Source: Diprion similis
Lineage: Eukaryota; Arthropoda; Insecta; Hymenoptera; Diprionidae
Assembly (NCBI RefSeq): GCF_021155765.1
Contig: NC_060112.1
Location: forward strand, 1,488,001-1,552,000
Direction of reading: 5' to 3'
DNA length: 64,000 nucleotides
Of the stretch, positions 36,931 through 49,500 are shown piece after piece. The translations under genes and the position numbers were made by a program. The notes under the pieces were generated by a model, which saw nothing but the letters and a program-made list of their open reading frames with translations, was not told where the DNA came from and did not search any database. The stretch's first letter is position 1; each line of letters opens with the position of its first letter.

Positions 36931-37194
36931 AACTGGCATCACTCTATTCTAAAAACCTTGATTGTAAAATTATTCATTGAAAATTACGCTACGCCAAAGC
37001 AAGACAGTGCAAAAAAACTGGATATACCGACAAGCAATCTGTCGTCATCTCTCGCTAAGAATCTGCACGATTGTATTCACTACTCAAAAGCTAGTCATCC
37101 AGCTTTTATGCTCGAGGCAAGCCGCGAGCTGTTCACGGCTATCAAAGTCGTTTTAAAATTTGAAGTCTGCACCGGTTTGGATTATATAATATAA
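36931..37194 (+). CDS. orphan ORF after a splice-acceptor-like site, unknown
   Basis: An 87-codon frame opens directly after TTTTTATCAG (36921-36930). It reads NWHHSILKTLIVKLFIENYA, then SSSLAKNLHDCIHYSKAS and EASRELFTAIKVV, and stops at 37192. Codon use and GC content are more gene-like than the surrounding AT-rich DNA. It may be a terminal exon, a captured exon fragment or chance. I cannot name a family. Confidence 0.22.
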   Translation, partial: NWHHSILKTLIVKLFIENYATPKQDSAKKLDIPTSNLSSSLAKNLHDCIHYSKASHPAFMLEASRELFTAIKVVLKFEVCTGLDYII

Positions 37195-37251
37195 ATAAAG
37201 TACTGAAGGGAGAAGGAGAGAGAGACTTTGACAAAAAATATTTATATATAG

Positions 37252-38078
37252 TGCATTCCACGCGAACTCATCCTACCATCAAAATTGAAATTTTTTTAAC
37301 TTTTTCTAATCTGTGAAAAAGAGTTCCACGAATTTTTTCAAATTTTCTTATCCGGCCGTTCACGAGATCTGCATTTTTCAAAATTTTAGATGTTTCTTTG
37401 AATGCTCATAATTTTTTCAGAAATACATCAATTTAAATGTTTTTTTTTTACAATTGTATATTATTCAATGAATTTTTTCAAAATTTGCTGCCAAAAAATG
37501 TCCAAAAATTATTTACCAGATTTTTTTCAATTCGTAGATTAAAATCTGATATTGAACATTTTCTGTATCCTTAGATTTGTTTGGAAAAGTTTTAAAAAAA
37601 AACTACATTCTATTTCAGAAATTTTCAGCTTGGTCCCGTCGTGGGATGACAAGTTTTTCAATTTTTTTCATGATTTTTTAAAATTACCTAAAATTTTTTT
37701 TATAAAAAAAAACTTAACATGATATAACTTCGTATGATATGCCTCTACTTCATAATTCTCAAATGTTGAAAACTTAACTTCGCTGTTTAGTAAATTAGTT
37801 GGTATTATAGCCTGTTCGTATAACTCTTGAGAGGTGGAAACTTTTTGAAGTTAAGTTTTCAATAATTGAAGATTACAAAACGGCAACCAACGCTCTCAAT
37901 ATTCGATATTCAAAGACTAAATCTAAAATTTTGAAAAAGTCCTGTTTTAAACGGCTCAAAAAAGAAAAAAAAAAATCAAAAAAATCATGGACCTCTTTTT
38001 CACAGACTATAAAAAGTTGACAAAATTAAGAGCAAATCAAAAATGTCGAACTTCGATGGCACGTTAAGTTGGCATATA
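37252..38078. mobile_element. ~830-bp foldback element with an inner palindrome
   Basis: The ends are inverted and diverged. TCTGTGAAAAAGAGTTCCAC (left, ~37311) pairs with the reverse complement of the right side, TCTGTGAAAAAGAGGTCCAT. TTCAAAATTTTAGATGT (left, ~37379) pairs with TCAAAATTTTAGATTTAG. Near the centre a second palindrome TTGAAAACTTAACTTC / GAAGTTAAGTTTTCAA lies at ~37767 and ~37848. No ORF. Confidence 0.75.
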
Positions 38079-38203
38079 GAATAGGCACAGTTCAGCTGAT
38101 TGTATGTATGTACGTCTTGCAACTTTTTATATGCCTACATGTACATACATACTTCATCAGTTTGAAAATTCCTTTGTCAAAAGAAAGTTAGAAAGAGGAA
38201 AAG

Positions 38204-38229
38204 GGAGAGAGAGAGAGAGAGAGAGAGAA
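38204..38229. repeat. (GA)n microsatellite
   Basis: About 13 GA units, followed at 38288-38312 by a further G/A-rich tract (GAGAGGGAGAGGGTGAGG). Confidence 0.9.
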
Positions 38230-38599
38230 AAGCGTTTATTCCAGATATCCTGGGGTAGCATTCTCCCTAAGGACAATATAAATGTAAGAGAGGGAGAGGG
38301 TGAGGGGGAGGGGGATGTCTTTTTATAGTAGGTATACATTCTCCTGTAAGCCGTGTTATCAATCCCGAATTTTTATTTCAGCCCTGGACGATGCTGTTGT
38401 CTATTATATGTATAATAGATACATGATATGCCCGTGTAAAGATAGAAATATATGTATATACTTACATATATATATCTCTCTTGGCCCAGTTTGAAAGCCG
38501 CAAAAATTGTTTTCTCTTTTCCAGCCTTCTACGTACATACATATCCATATTATATTTCATGCAATTTTATTCCGTTTGTCGGCCGGAAGTATCAAGTAC

Positions 38600-41250
38600 G
38601 ATGTATGTACCTGTGAGGAGAATATTTCGCGACTTCCCTACGAAATAAATAAAATAAAAAATGGAAGGTGATAATCAAGAGTTGAAAAATATGACGAACA
38701 AAATGAAAATATATGTATAATAAAAGAAAAAAAAATGGGGGAAAGAAATGGGAAGCATAAAGGAGAATTTATTTTTAATCATATTATACATTTTTCGAAA
38801 CAGAGTGTCAATTTTCTCAAAATAATTTTATTCACTTTTCATCGAATACATGTATTATATATATATATATATTTTTATACGCATATATACATGCCTTTAT
38901 ATTTAAATACATCGTATCGCGTAATGTTTAATATAATCAATTTTTAATACGTAATACGTAATTATTACTCATGTAAGTATATAATTATACATTTATACCT
39001 TTATTACATTAAATATGTATATATAGTTATATTACCATGTGTCTATAATATACGTAAATCCTTAAGATATACATATATTGCACTATTGCACATTCAATAA
39101 ATCAACATGCACTCACACGCATGACTTATCGCGTTACATTTTTATTTTCTATTTATATATCTTTTCTTGTATAATCAATCCTTTTTTATTTTTCTCTTTT
39201 GAAAATAATATCGAATCTTTACCCAGCCGGTAATTTTATACTTAACTATTAATTATCTTACACATGTTTATACGTAAACATGTACATATATCTATATATA
39301 TTATTTTATACACATATGTGTAGATTATTATGCGCTTTCCGTTACTGATTTTAGTTATTTTTTTTTTTCTCTTTCTCTCTCTTCGCATTCTAATATAATG
39401 TATATTTACTACGATCTCTCGCTATAATGTATAAAATAAATCACTCTATTGTCATGTAATAATACTCAATGTTTCGTTCGGGCGTTAGTTATAATATAAT
39501 ACATGGTGAATATTTTAATGATAATATGCGTTGATAACAATGATAATAATTATCATTAATCACCACATTTTTATTCTTGACTATTTCTCATCGTTTCTTT
39601 TATTCACTATACGTAGGTATATTTTATTTTTATTACGATCGACTTACTTATATCTATACTATACGTATATGTGCGCATATGCATGCTGGGTGATCCGATC
39701 GGTATATTTATTCATTATTTATTACACATATACCTAGAATTTTCCGTACAGCACGGTGTGTTATAACATGTATTATTAATAAATTATTACAAATATTCGT
39801 CGCGAGTTTAGCGTTACAAATTCAGAGTATCACGTACGTTTCTAAATTTTTGGATTTCCTTTGTTCCATATAGAGGGAAAAGGTTTCATTTGTGAACTTT
39901 ACTTTTTCATCTAGGTATTGTAAGTTTTTCACGCGATGAAAATAAAGAAAGATAGAAAAAAAATAATAATATTGCGATACAATCACCCTGTAAAATTTTC
40001 CTACATCTATATATTATGTATAGGTACGACAGTAATGTTTTTACTAACATCGTTACGTGATGTACCTTGGTTTTTTCATCTTTTGAATTGTGTTTTAAAA
40101 TTTTTTTTCATATATGTATTTCTCTTTTTTTTTTATACTGATGATGTGTGTGTTTGTAGTCTTAACGTTAGTGATTGTTCTGCACAATGTTTATAGTTCA
40201 ATTGTGTATTCATATACATATGTATATTGTATATGATATAACGTATGAATATTTTCTATATTGCATTCCATATACCGTAGTGTATATTATACATATATAC
40301 CATATGGGTATGAATACGAGAAATGGTCAATTAGCGACAGTATAATTATTATTATCAATATATTTTTATTATGTAAAACACATTATCGGAGTATTTGACT
40401 ATTTTACGTATACGCCTATGTACATACATCGACATACATACCGTATGTATGCATTATACCTATATCGTCGTACGCGATGCAGAGCAATTCTATTTTTTGT
40501 CGTTTTTTTTTTTTTTTTTTTTTTTTTTTTTGTAAATTGTATCATTTTTTTCCTCATACACCGGTATAATGTAATGAAATCGGATATCCAGCTCTTCGCT
40601 AAATATCAATCATATTAATACTGTGCGCTGCATTCATGGTTTGATGTTTCATAAATATGCATGAAATATTTATTATACACGTTAATTGGCGCGAGTTCAA
40701 ACGACTATAGTATGATAATAACAATTATTGCGGCACAAACTGTGGTTGATTATCGTAAATTCAATTTCAAATACTTTGGCAGATAATATTTCAGATTAGG
40801 CGACGTTTTTACACTGCGCCTGCACAGATGCGATATAAGAGAAATTGAGAAATTTCAATAAAAATATTATACACAATAATGCCAACATAAAAGAATTGAT
40901 TTCTTTACTTTCGTATTTATAATTATATTATTATGTCACTACGCAGTATTGCATTTTTTTTTTATAACTATTTCCGTTTTCTCGACATTACGAAGACCAG
41001 TATTAACATAATATCTAACGAGTAATCATGTATATGTACAAAATGATTGCTCGGTAACGCAACTCGAGTTGTCGTGGTGGTACGGACTGTAATTTTCCTT
41101 TTTTTATCAATCCTTTCTCAAATCCAACTTTGTTAAATATTATCCTTTATATCTTCATTATACCAGAAACACTAACAATAACAACGACAACAATAGTAAT
41201 AATAATAATAGTAATACATATCTAGGATAAAATTGAATACCGTTGTATTC
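38600..41250. other. very AT-rich block, possible long 3' UTR
   Basis: Dense TATATA/TGTATA motifs, many ATTTA and TTTATT/AATAAA words, a T27 run at 40505-40531 and an (AAT)-rich tract at 41193-41213. No ORF worth reporting. It lies 2-5 kb downstream of the minus-strand receptor stop, so it may be part of that gene's 3' UTR. This is inference only. Confidence 0.35.
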
Positions 41251-41585
41251 AAATTAATCTCCTATTATGCACAAAACTGTAACCATGTATTAGTAAAGAT
41301 TCGGCTTGTTCTTTGGTCGGTTTCGAAATTACATTTGAAAATATACTTTTTTTTACTATTCTACAGATTTGTGAATTTGAGAACCTATTTTCTATGTAAA
41401 AGCCCAACGGTATAATCGATTATAATCGGAAGGGACTGCGAAAGATTGATTACCAGATTGAATGTATTTTCAAGCTCATCTGAATATGTAAATAGTTTTT
41501 GGCCACGTTCCCTCATTTTCATTCCGATTTTTTCTTCATCATCTCCTCGCACTGTCTCGTTCCCGTATCATATTAGTTATATTAT

Positions 41586-42643
41586 CCCTTCGAGTGCACA
41601 CTGGGTCGTTTTAACCCAGAACATTTTATTACATCGATTGGATCGCAAATCGTGGGGATCTATTCACCTAAATTTCGACGCCATAATATTCCCCCACTCT
41701 TACTCTATAGGTAGACCCTCGGACCTCTTTTCAGTCGTGCCAATATCCCGAGGACAGCCATCGGAAAAGGACGTTGGGTCGTTTTGACCCCATGTGCGCA
41801 CTAGTGCGTTGAAAATCGAATTTTTTTTTGTGTAGTAGTGCGTACAAGTAGGTGCGTTATGATAGAAAATGCTAATAAATATTTTTTATTTTGCGTTATC
41901 ATGTTTAAGGTTAATGACGAAGGAACCATCCAACCTCATAATCACTGGCAATATTCGGAAGAACAAGCAAGAAATCCCTTTAGAAATGAAAATTGGTTAC
42001 CATGGGAACATCACGCTTTTGTCATGGAATCCAACAAGAGAAAAAAAAAAAAAAAAAAAAAAAAAAATGGTGCTTCTGACTTCTTCGTATGACGACGGCA
42101 GTAAAAATGGTCGATTGCGTTAAATCCGAGTACTGTAAATCCTAGTAATGTTTTTTAAGGGAAAACATGTCAAACACATACGTTTTCAATAAATAATCTG
42201 CCCTAGAAGTTGTATTTTCTCATTTTTCACTACTCCGAAAATGCTTCAATTCAAACCCCCGAATAAGTATAATTTTTGGAAAGTTAATCGACACTGTATT
42301 TTTTCTTCACATCTACGAGCCTTCCTCTTGAAAAACTCCAAAGGTTTTTTTTTCAATTGAAAGCAAAAAAATACGATTTTTTTTTGTGTGAGTATGTATT
42401 TTTCAACGCATGCTCCACTTTGAGCGAATGTTCTGCATTAAATTTTTGTTTTCGTTAAAAAATAAATTTAGGGCCATGAAATATGGATGATTTACTGCAA
42501 AAAACGTCTCTACACAAAAAAAAAAAAAAAAAAGAAACCAAGAAATGCATATTTACTGAGATACAACGATTCGAAAAACGCCTTGGGTCAGATTGACCCA
42601 GAATGCATTTATAGGTTGGCGACGGAAGTGTGCACTCGAAAGG
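41586..42643 (+). mobile_element. piggyBac-like relic with 17-bp TIRs and TTAT target duplications
   Basis: Left end CCCTTCGAGTGCACACT (41586-41602); right end on the other strand CCTTTCGAGTGCACACT (42643-42627), 16 of 17 identical. Both ends are flanked by TTAT (41582-41585 and 42644-42647). Subterminal palindromes TGGGTCGTTTTAACCCA, TTGGGTCGTTTTGACCCC and TGGGTCAGATTGACCCA sit at ~41600, 41773 and 42585. Inside, at ~41905-42110 on the + strand, NLIITGNIRKNKQEIPLEM and ITLLSWNP..MVLLTSSYDDGS match the late part of piggyBac transposase. A poly-A stretch there encodes lysines. The rest of the transposase is missing, so the element is dead. Confidence 0.85.
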
Positions 42644-43189
42644 TTATCATCGTTATCATGTATCGTGTTTAATCATTCACAATTTTGTTTTACATTTCCA
42701 GAGAGATATTATACTCATATAATATTTAATATAGGTATATACAATATAAATATACTTGTAATACGTAATTTTGTACACAGTGGTGGCTAGGGGAGTCGGG
42801 GGTTGGGGGGTTGGGTTAGCTTGGCGTAAAACGCGACCTACGTGAAGTATACTCGACGTACGGCTACGTATAGTACGGATCCTTTGTTCGTTATATTTCA
42901 GCCCACGCGGCACATCCTTGTGTTAACAATCCGTCGCTGCCGCCGCGAACGTCGACCCAACAGGCGAAACGTCAAAGCCGCCTTACCCCCTTATTCTTTG
43001 TGTTTACACCATTATGTACATACAAGGTTGTGTTTTATACATACAGCTAGCTCGACTCTACAGTAAAGCTACTGCATCGCGAATAACACACTTCTGATTC
43101 ATGTATCCTATATTAAAATAGAACTCGCCCTTCCTCCGACATCTTTTAATTCCGTTGCTGTGTAAAAGAATGTCGTATGTAATTCAGGG

Positions 43190-43400
43190 CAATTCAGGGT
43201 ACATCATGGCGATGTGCGCCTGTATTTCGGCAACTGAGAGTACATACATACATATCAACGATCGGCATTTGTCTCATGGATCACGATTGGAGAAATTAGC
43301 GAAGAGTCGGCCAATCGTGTCAAGAACGAGAGCGATCGGTAATGTGTAATCTCAGTTGCCGAAATTCAGGCACGCATCCGTCAAAGTGTACCCTGAACTG
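43190..43400. mobile_element. ~210-bp MITE with ~55-bp inverted ends
   Basis: The left arm TTCAGGGTACATCATGGCGA continues to TATTTCGGCAACTGAGAG (to ~43243). The right arm, on the other strand, reads TTCAGGGTACACTTTGACGG to AATTTCGGCAACTGAGAT (from ~43342). Short and non-coding; it lies ~180 bp beyond the receptor stop. Confidence 0.75.
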
Positions 43401-43580
43401 CATAAATGCAGGCGAATTTATTTTGCTTTGCTTTGAATTAGCTGTATGAAATTTATGACAAATAACCCGAACAAATAGATTCGATTGCAGAAAAACAAAA
43501 GTGAACAAAGACAGACGAATTCGTAAAATTAAAATTGAATATCGTTTTCCGATTTTTACATATCTATTGTAAATATAGAA

Positions 43581-46500
43581 TTATATGCAAGCTTCAATGT
43601 GAACGTTGGTGAGTTCGCTTGTTCTCAATTGGTTGTTTACGTGGAGTTCAGAGGATGCGTTGCTGTGGACCAAATCCTGCTTCCGATTTCTGTTGCCGAT
43701 ATCTTTTACTGGACTGAATGCCGAGCAGCAACTCTCCAACGTTTTTCTAAACGCTGCCCTGAACTCGCGGTTGAAATATGCGTAGATCAACGGGTTCAGG
43801 GCGCTGTTGAAGTAACCGACCCAGAACACTGCTGCCACAACAATGTTGCCACTTTGGCACGTATCGCAGAGGGCCGTTATCAGGTACCTGCAAAATAACA
43901 CCAACAAAAACACACACCCTTACACGCAATTATTTGGGTGGAGGGAGGGGGGGGGGGGGGGGGGCATATAACATGTAACGATCCAAACTTTTCGTTTCGT
44001 GCGGGCACGGAAAAATATCTTCTGTTTTCTCACTATTTTTTTGGCACCATAGTATTACAAAAAACTTGGAGAGTGGTAGTTTTTTCCCGGTATATAGGCT
44101 TGAAAAGACGTGCTTCTCTGTTATGGTACACACATACGTATAAATTTATGTGGGTGCAGGGCAAAGTTGAAAGCATCGTATTTGTCCTCTTTCTTTTTTC
44201 TTCCGTTTCTTTAAATTGCCTCTTTTTTCCATTTGTTTTTTCTTTTTTATCATTTTCATTTCTGCAAGCCGCGGGTGGACGGTATTTTGTGATAGATTGC
44301 TATACTGTTCGTACGTGACAGTTAAAATCCTTCTTCGATTTCTCTCTCGCTGCGAGCGTATCCTCTTCAGCTTCATACATATATACGTATCTATATATAT
44401 ACATATATACGCACAAAGGTAAAAGAAAAGCCCGAGACGAAGGATAAAAAATAAAAAACTTTCAAAGAGGTAGAGAAAATAAGTGGAAAAAAAGTAAAGT
44501 ATGAAAATCGAAATGAAAAAGTGAATGTGAGGAACTGAAGAAGAAGAAAAATGAAAAAACTTGGGAAAACTAACAAACGAAAGAGGAAACTGTATAGGTA
44601 TACGTTCTACCTAGTTTTTTCAACCCTTACATCCAAATTTCATATTGATATTTTTTAACCCTGTTTTCCATAGGGTGTTCAACTCTTTTCACAGTCTCTG
44701 AATTTTATTTTTCTTCTCTTTTTCTTTGTTTTCTTTGAGCCCAAGGTACATAAATTTGACGCAGCGTGAAAATGATATGTACTATATACAAGTAAATCCA
44801 GGAGGAGAAAAAATGTGCCCACCGGTTGAATTAAACATCTATCTGGTTATTAAATTTGAGTTATAAATTCTCTAATATCCAGTCCTCTCAGCGCTCCCTT
44901 CTTACACTCGTCCCCTAGCAGCTCTCTTTCCATTTAGCTCGCAGCAGTCTGTGCAGTTAATGCGCGAACGAGTCTCCCGGCAAGTTTTTAATTGATATTT
45001 CAACTCGTTACTCGCCCCGCTCTTCGTCCTCTCTACCTACAAAAAAGGAGTAGGCGGTCCATTAAAACTGTTACTTTTCCGCACACAACCAACCATTATA
45101 ATCCGGTCTCGAATATACATATACCGAAAGTTTTTTTTGAAAGGACATGCTCGATTGGCAGACATTTGTGCTCGCAGCTTAAAGCAAAGCTTCGCTAAGA
45201 AGAACAAATTCCCTAGAATCGACTGGTTGACAAGTTACTCTGAACCATAACTTCTCGCCATTAGGAATCGCCGGATCACGACCATAGACTCAAAGAATAG
45301 ACTGAGCGCTGCGATAAGAGGCACTGAAGCTAACATTTATACGAGAAAGAGATATACCGGGTGTACTCCCCTCTCATTTCAATCGGCGTCATAGTGGGAA
45401 CAACTATAGATATAGGCGTATAATTTCTCCTCAATCTCCTCTACCGCCTCGATCTCTACCACAAATATCGTCAGACAGATAAAGAGAGAGAGAGAGGGGT
45501 ACTCCCGGCAAATTTCTGTCTTATAAGATAGTGACAGTGACGCCATTCGATGGATAATCGTGAGCAGTGTATTCCTCAAAAAATAAAAAATAAAATTTGG
45601 CAACATTGCGTGATTTTCTGGTGTTGTAGTCTGGCTGAATTCCGGTGTTTACCTCGCTATAGCCTTTATTTTTGTGAATCATAATGTTAAATCAGTTACG
45701 ATATGAAAGGAGAACCGCAAAAAAAAACAACTAATAATAAATAAATAAACAAAGTCTTTTAAGAATACCATTTTGTAAACAGTAGAAACAAACATAATTT
45801 GAATACCACGTGAAATGTAACGGATTTTTTTTTTTAGATTATGTTTTTAATTATTAAATGACGGACAAGATTCACAAAAATTTTCATGTAATTATTGCTA
45901 AATATTCATTTTGCCTTATTCGATATCTTTTTCCGCTCTAAACAATTTATTCTAAAACAACCAACCTGAAAATATCAGTTTTTATGCCAATCCCTACCTA
46001 TACAATATAAAATAGCTCAAATTTGAAATAAAAAAACTCAGTAACTAGACGGTAAATCATTTTCAAACTTTACAAGATTGTTTAATATTATTAAAAAAAT
46101 TATATAGTTAAAATTCATGTCAATTAGACATTTCAGAAATTACTGCCCAATTACCTTAAATGTTGGTTTCAAGTGGCTCATAAGAACGGTCAGTCGATTT
46201 CATAAGCTATGTGGTCACGGCACCGCCGCCGTTGACTGATATCCTCAGTCAACGCCGCTGCGATCCACTACGGGTTGGTCACTCTACGTCAAGGTTGTAT
46301 ACACAGGTTCGGAAACTACCGTGATGGGCGTGAGTCTCTTATTGAGGACGGGTGTGTTTCGGAAACCTACCACGAGTTCAGAGGCGCTGCAGTCTCGTAG
46401 TGCGTAATAGGTGGTAAACATAGAACCTAACCTGTTTAATTTAGATTTTTTCAATGTATAGTAGTTTCCCAATGTTGTTAGTTAACAAATTCAACAAGTG

Positions 46501-49500
46501 AATATGTTACCGGTATAAAATAAAACAAGTAAAAATTAAATACAACCTTGAAATTCAAAACGCATGTCATTGATTGGTGTTCAAAAACGTTCGTAAACGC
46601 TATAATAAATCAGAACAGCACTTGTCTCTGAAATTAATTTTACATTTTATAATCGACACCTAAAAAAAAAAAAAAAAATTGCGAAACATTTTTAACACAC
46701 TTAGGTCGTTTTATTATGCAATTTGACACAGAGCAACTCCACGGCGTCTTTGACCGCTGTGATTTACAGGACGACAACGTATTATGACCAGAGCAATCTT
46801 TGACGTTACTTGGAGCATGCTTCGAGATTACAAGGGTTTGTATACAGTCGACAACTACCAGATTTCACCGCTCTACCTTTAGTGGCCAATTTCTGAAACT
46901 TTTGAGCTTCAATAAGAGACTCGCCATCACCACGAGAGTTTCTAGACCTGTTTATACGGCGGTGCTCTGCCTGCCATGTTGGTAACCATAGTACGTGTGA
47001 CAACGTATTTCAAACGTTGCAGAAGTCTCCAACGGATTGGCGCCGGCTTGTAAAATACCTGCTTCATTCAGCTCAAGTCTATTCAAAGCTGCATTTTCAC
47101 GTGCAGCAAACAGCTAGATGCAGCAGTAGCAAAAATGCTCTGATTGGTCAACGATTCTGGTAGTTTTTTTAGCATCTTGCTGTACATGGAAATTTCTGTT
47201 CGAAGTAGAAATGAACCTACCGCCCATGGCAGTTGGTTTTGCTGCTTACAGCAGAAGCCCCCGTTAGAAGACTAACTGCATTTCGCATGCTCGTTCTCCA
47301 ATGAACTATAGATGTGAAAAGAGAGCTACAAGAGAGCATGAAATAAGAATCCGTGAAATCGATTCATTCGACTCATCGTGAGTATAACAGTTAGGAACTA
47401 CTATTTATGGATGTAGTATGTCCAAATGTACATACATAATGCGATGAGAGATCTCGAGGAATTGGAACGGAATGGGTGATTTCCCCTTTCCGTGATCGAT
47501 TGCACAATGGAATGAAACCAGATGGCGGCTGTTGTACTGTTTGAGAGCCATTATACTAATTTGAAATATCTATAAACCAGGTCACGCGGGGGTCACAATG
47601 CAGATATTCCTGCATATGTAGCCTAGACCTACAAGGTATGACTCGGGGTTTGTTATCGCGTTTATATTTCTGCCTATATTAAAGACGTACTTATCGTCGC
47701 TTCTGTGCACTCGTCGTGGAACATTTTTTTCTTCTATATATATCTCGCCCTCATTATAATAATTATCAGCCTCGTTCGCGTTGTTACGTATATACCTATA
47801 TTATGGAGTGTATAATATGAACCGAGTCAACCGCGCTTCTTAGAATATTCCTGCACTTGTCATTTATATCCATACCTATATTATCTATTGCGTTTTTCCT
47901 CATTTTCAATATATGTACTAGATAAATATTAGGGCGTTTCAAAGGATCTAGGAGGTGAAAGTAGCACCTACTGAAAAGTTTGTTTAGGTAAAAAAAATAT
48001 TCAGGGGAAAGATAAGCGTTCTACGTACGTTACGTGGAAGATAGTTTCATTTCATTTTTCACTTTCTTTTTACGTTTTTTTTTTATTTTTATTTTTTTTT
48101 TATTTTATGAAGAAGCACGTTGTAGCACTTTAATTACTATTTCTTTCCTGAAATTTATATTCAATCCAAATATCACGATCAGTAACATAAAAATATATCG
48201 AACGGGAATCTTATATATTCTTAAATTGAAAGTTCATATTGAATTTTAACTATTTTATGAGACTGAATTAGTAATGGGAAAGTCTTCAGATACACTTCTC
48301 AAACATCAACTGAAGACTTTAATGTTAGAAATGTGGTTTTTCTTTACGATGTAAATTTATATTTTAAAGTCTGAAATAATTTTTTTCCTGAAACACCCTA
48401 GTATGTACACATAATGAAAGGAGAGTTTTGGCATTCACTTCGTTAAACTTATTTCCAGTTTATCGGAAGGATTCCATTATAAGAGAATTCTTTTAACATC
48501 ACGTAGGTAGGTATACACGGATTGGATCGAATTACGGCTAAGACAGCTAGAGCTGAGGAAACTTTAGGAATAGAAGATATTCTCTGGAAATGATTCCTCG
48601 AAAATCAGTCTTGTCAAGACTGTAGTGCCGCAGTCAGGGAGTGTGTCAAACAAAAGAACAAAAAGATAAGAAAGGTCGAAATGACAAAAGAACAGAAATA
48701 GTGAAGAGGGATGAAGGTGGTGAGTCGAAGATACGATGTGCAGAAAAATGGAGACACCTTCGTCCATAATTCCGTCGAACATTATTGTAAAGTACTCTAG
48801 ACTTTACCCTCTGCATGGCGAATATCGTGCAGCCTGTGCCTGAATCACCTTTGGTATATATGGCACGTTATATAATAATATAACTAGATTTATCATTCAC
48901 GAGGCTCCATATTCTCGATTTCTGAGATCCTGTATAAGGGACATGATGGGCAAGAGAGAGATGCAGGGTGAAAAGGTTCGCCGGGGATAATAGAGATCCA
49001 GATAGTTTCTTTATGTAGGTACATACATGCGTCTAGATATATACGTACGACAAGTCGCACTATAAGCTTCATCCCTCTACCGCCCTTCCATCAGGACCCT
49101 TCTCAAATTGAATACCTACATCCATGCAGCACACCCTGCGCTGCAAGCATCCTACAGTAAGTCAACCCTCTAGATTACTTTTAAATCGTCCTATTCAAGC
49201 GGCGGAGGGATCAGGGGTAAACGAATTTGAAGAAGAAAAATTCAAGTTCATCAAATCGACGCACTTTGCAACTCTAGGGAGCCCAAAAAAAATCGGAAAG
49301 CACCGTTTTGACATGATCGTCATATCTAATGCCAGTTTGACTGAGACTTCTGGGGTTTTTTCTCGTCAAAATCAATCGAAAGAAACGTTGCCTTTTTTTT
49401 TGCGACGTGATGGTTTTCACCCGTTCAACTTAATTTCGTCTCTTTCTTGAGTTATTTCTTTCGTCCAATCTTGATCCGCAGGCTGCAGATAACAACTGAA

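Larger units (their letters stand above)
26298..43580. other. gene-poor interval rich in transposon relics
   Basis: No confident host gene was seen in 17 kb. The contents are listed separately: foldback elements, a LINE relic, an element with inverted tandem-repeat ends, a piggyBac relic, microsatellites and an AT-rich block. The right end probably includes the 3' UTR of the minus-strand receptor that ends at 43581. Confidence 0.6.

Noticed and set aside
41838-42092. 84-codon + frame ending in poly-lysine
   Set aside because: Overlaps the piggyBac transposase remnant in a different frame. Only the frame with NLIITGNIRKNKQEIP has family similarity.
49124-49450. 108-codon + frame
   Set aside because: No domain, biased composition changes along its length, no splice context. 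Not distinguishable from chance.
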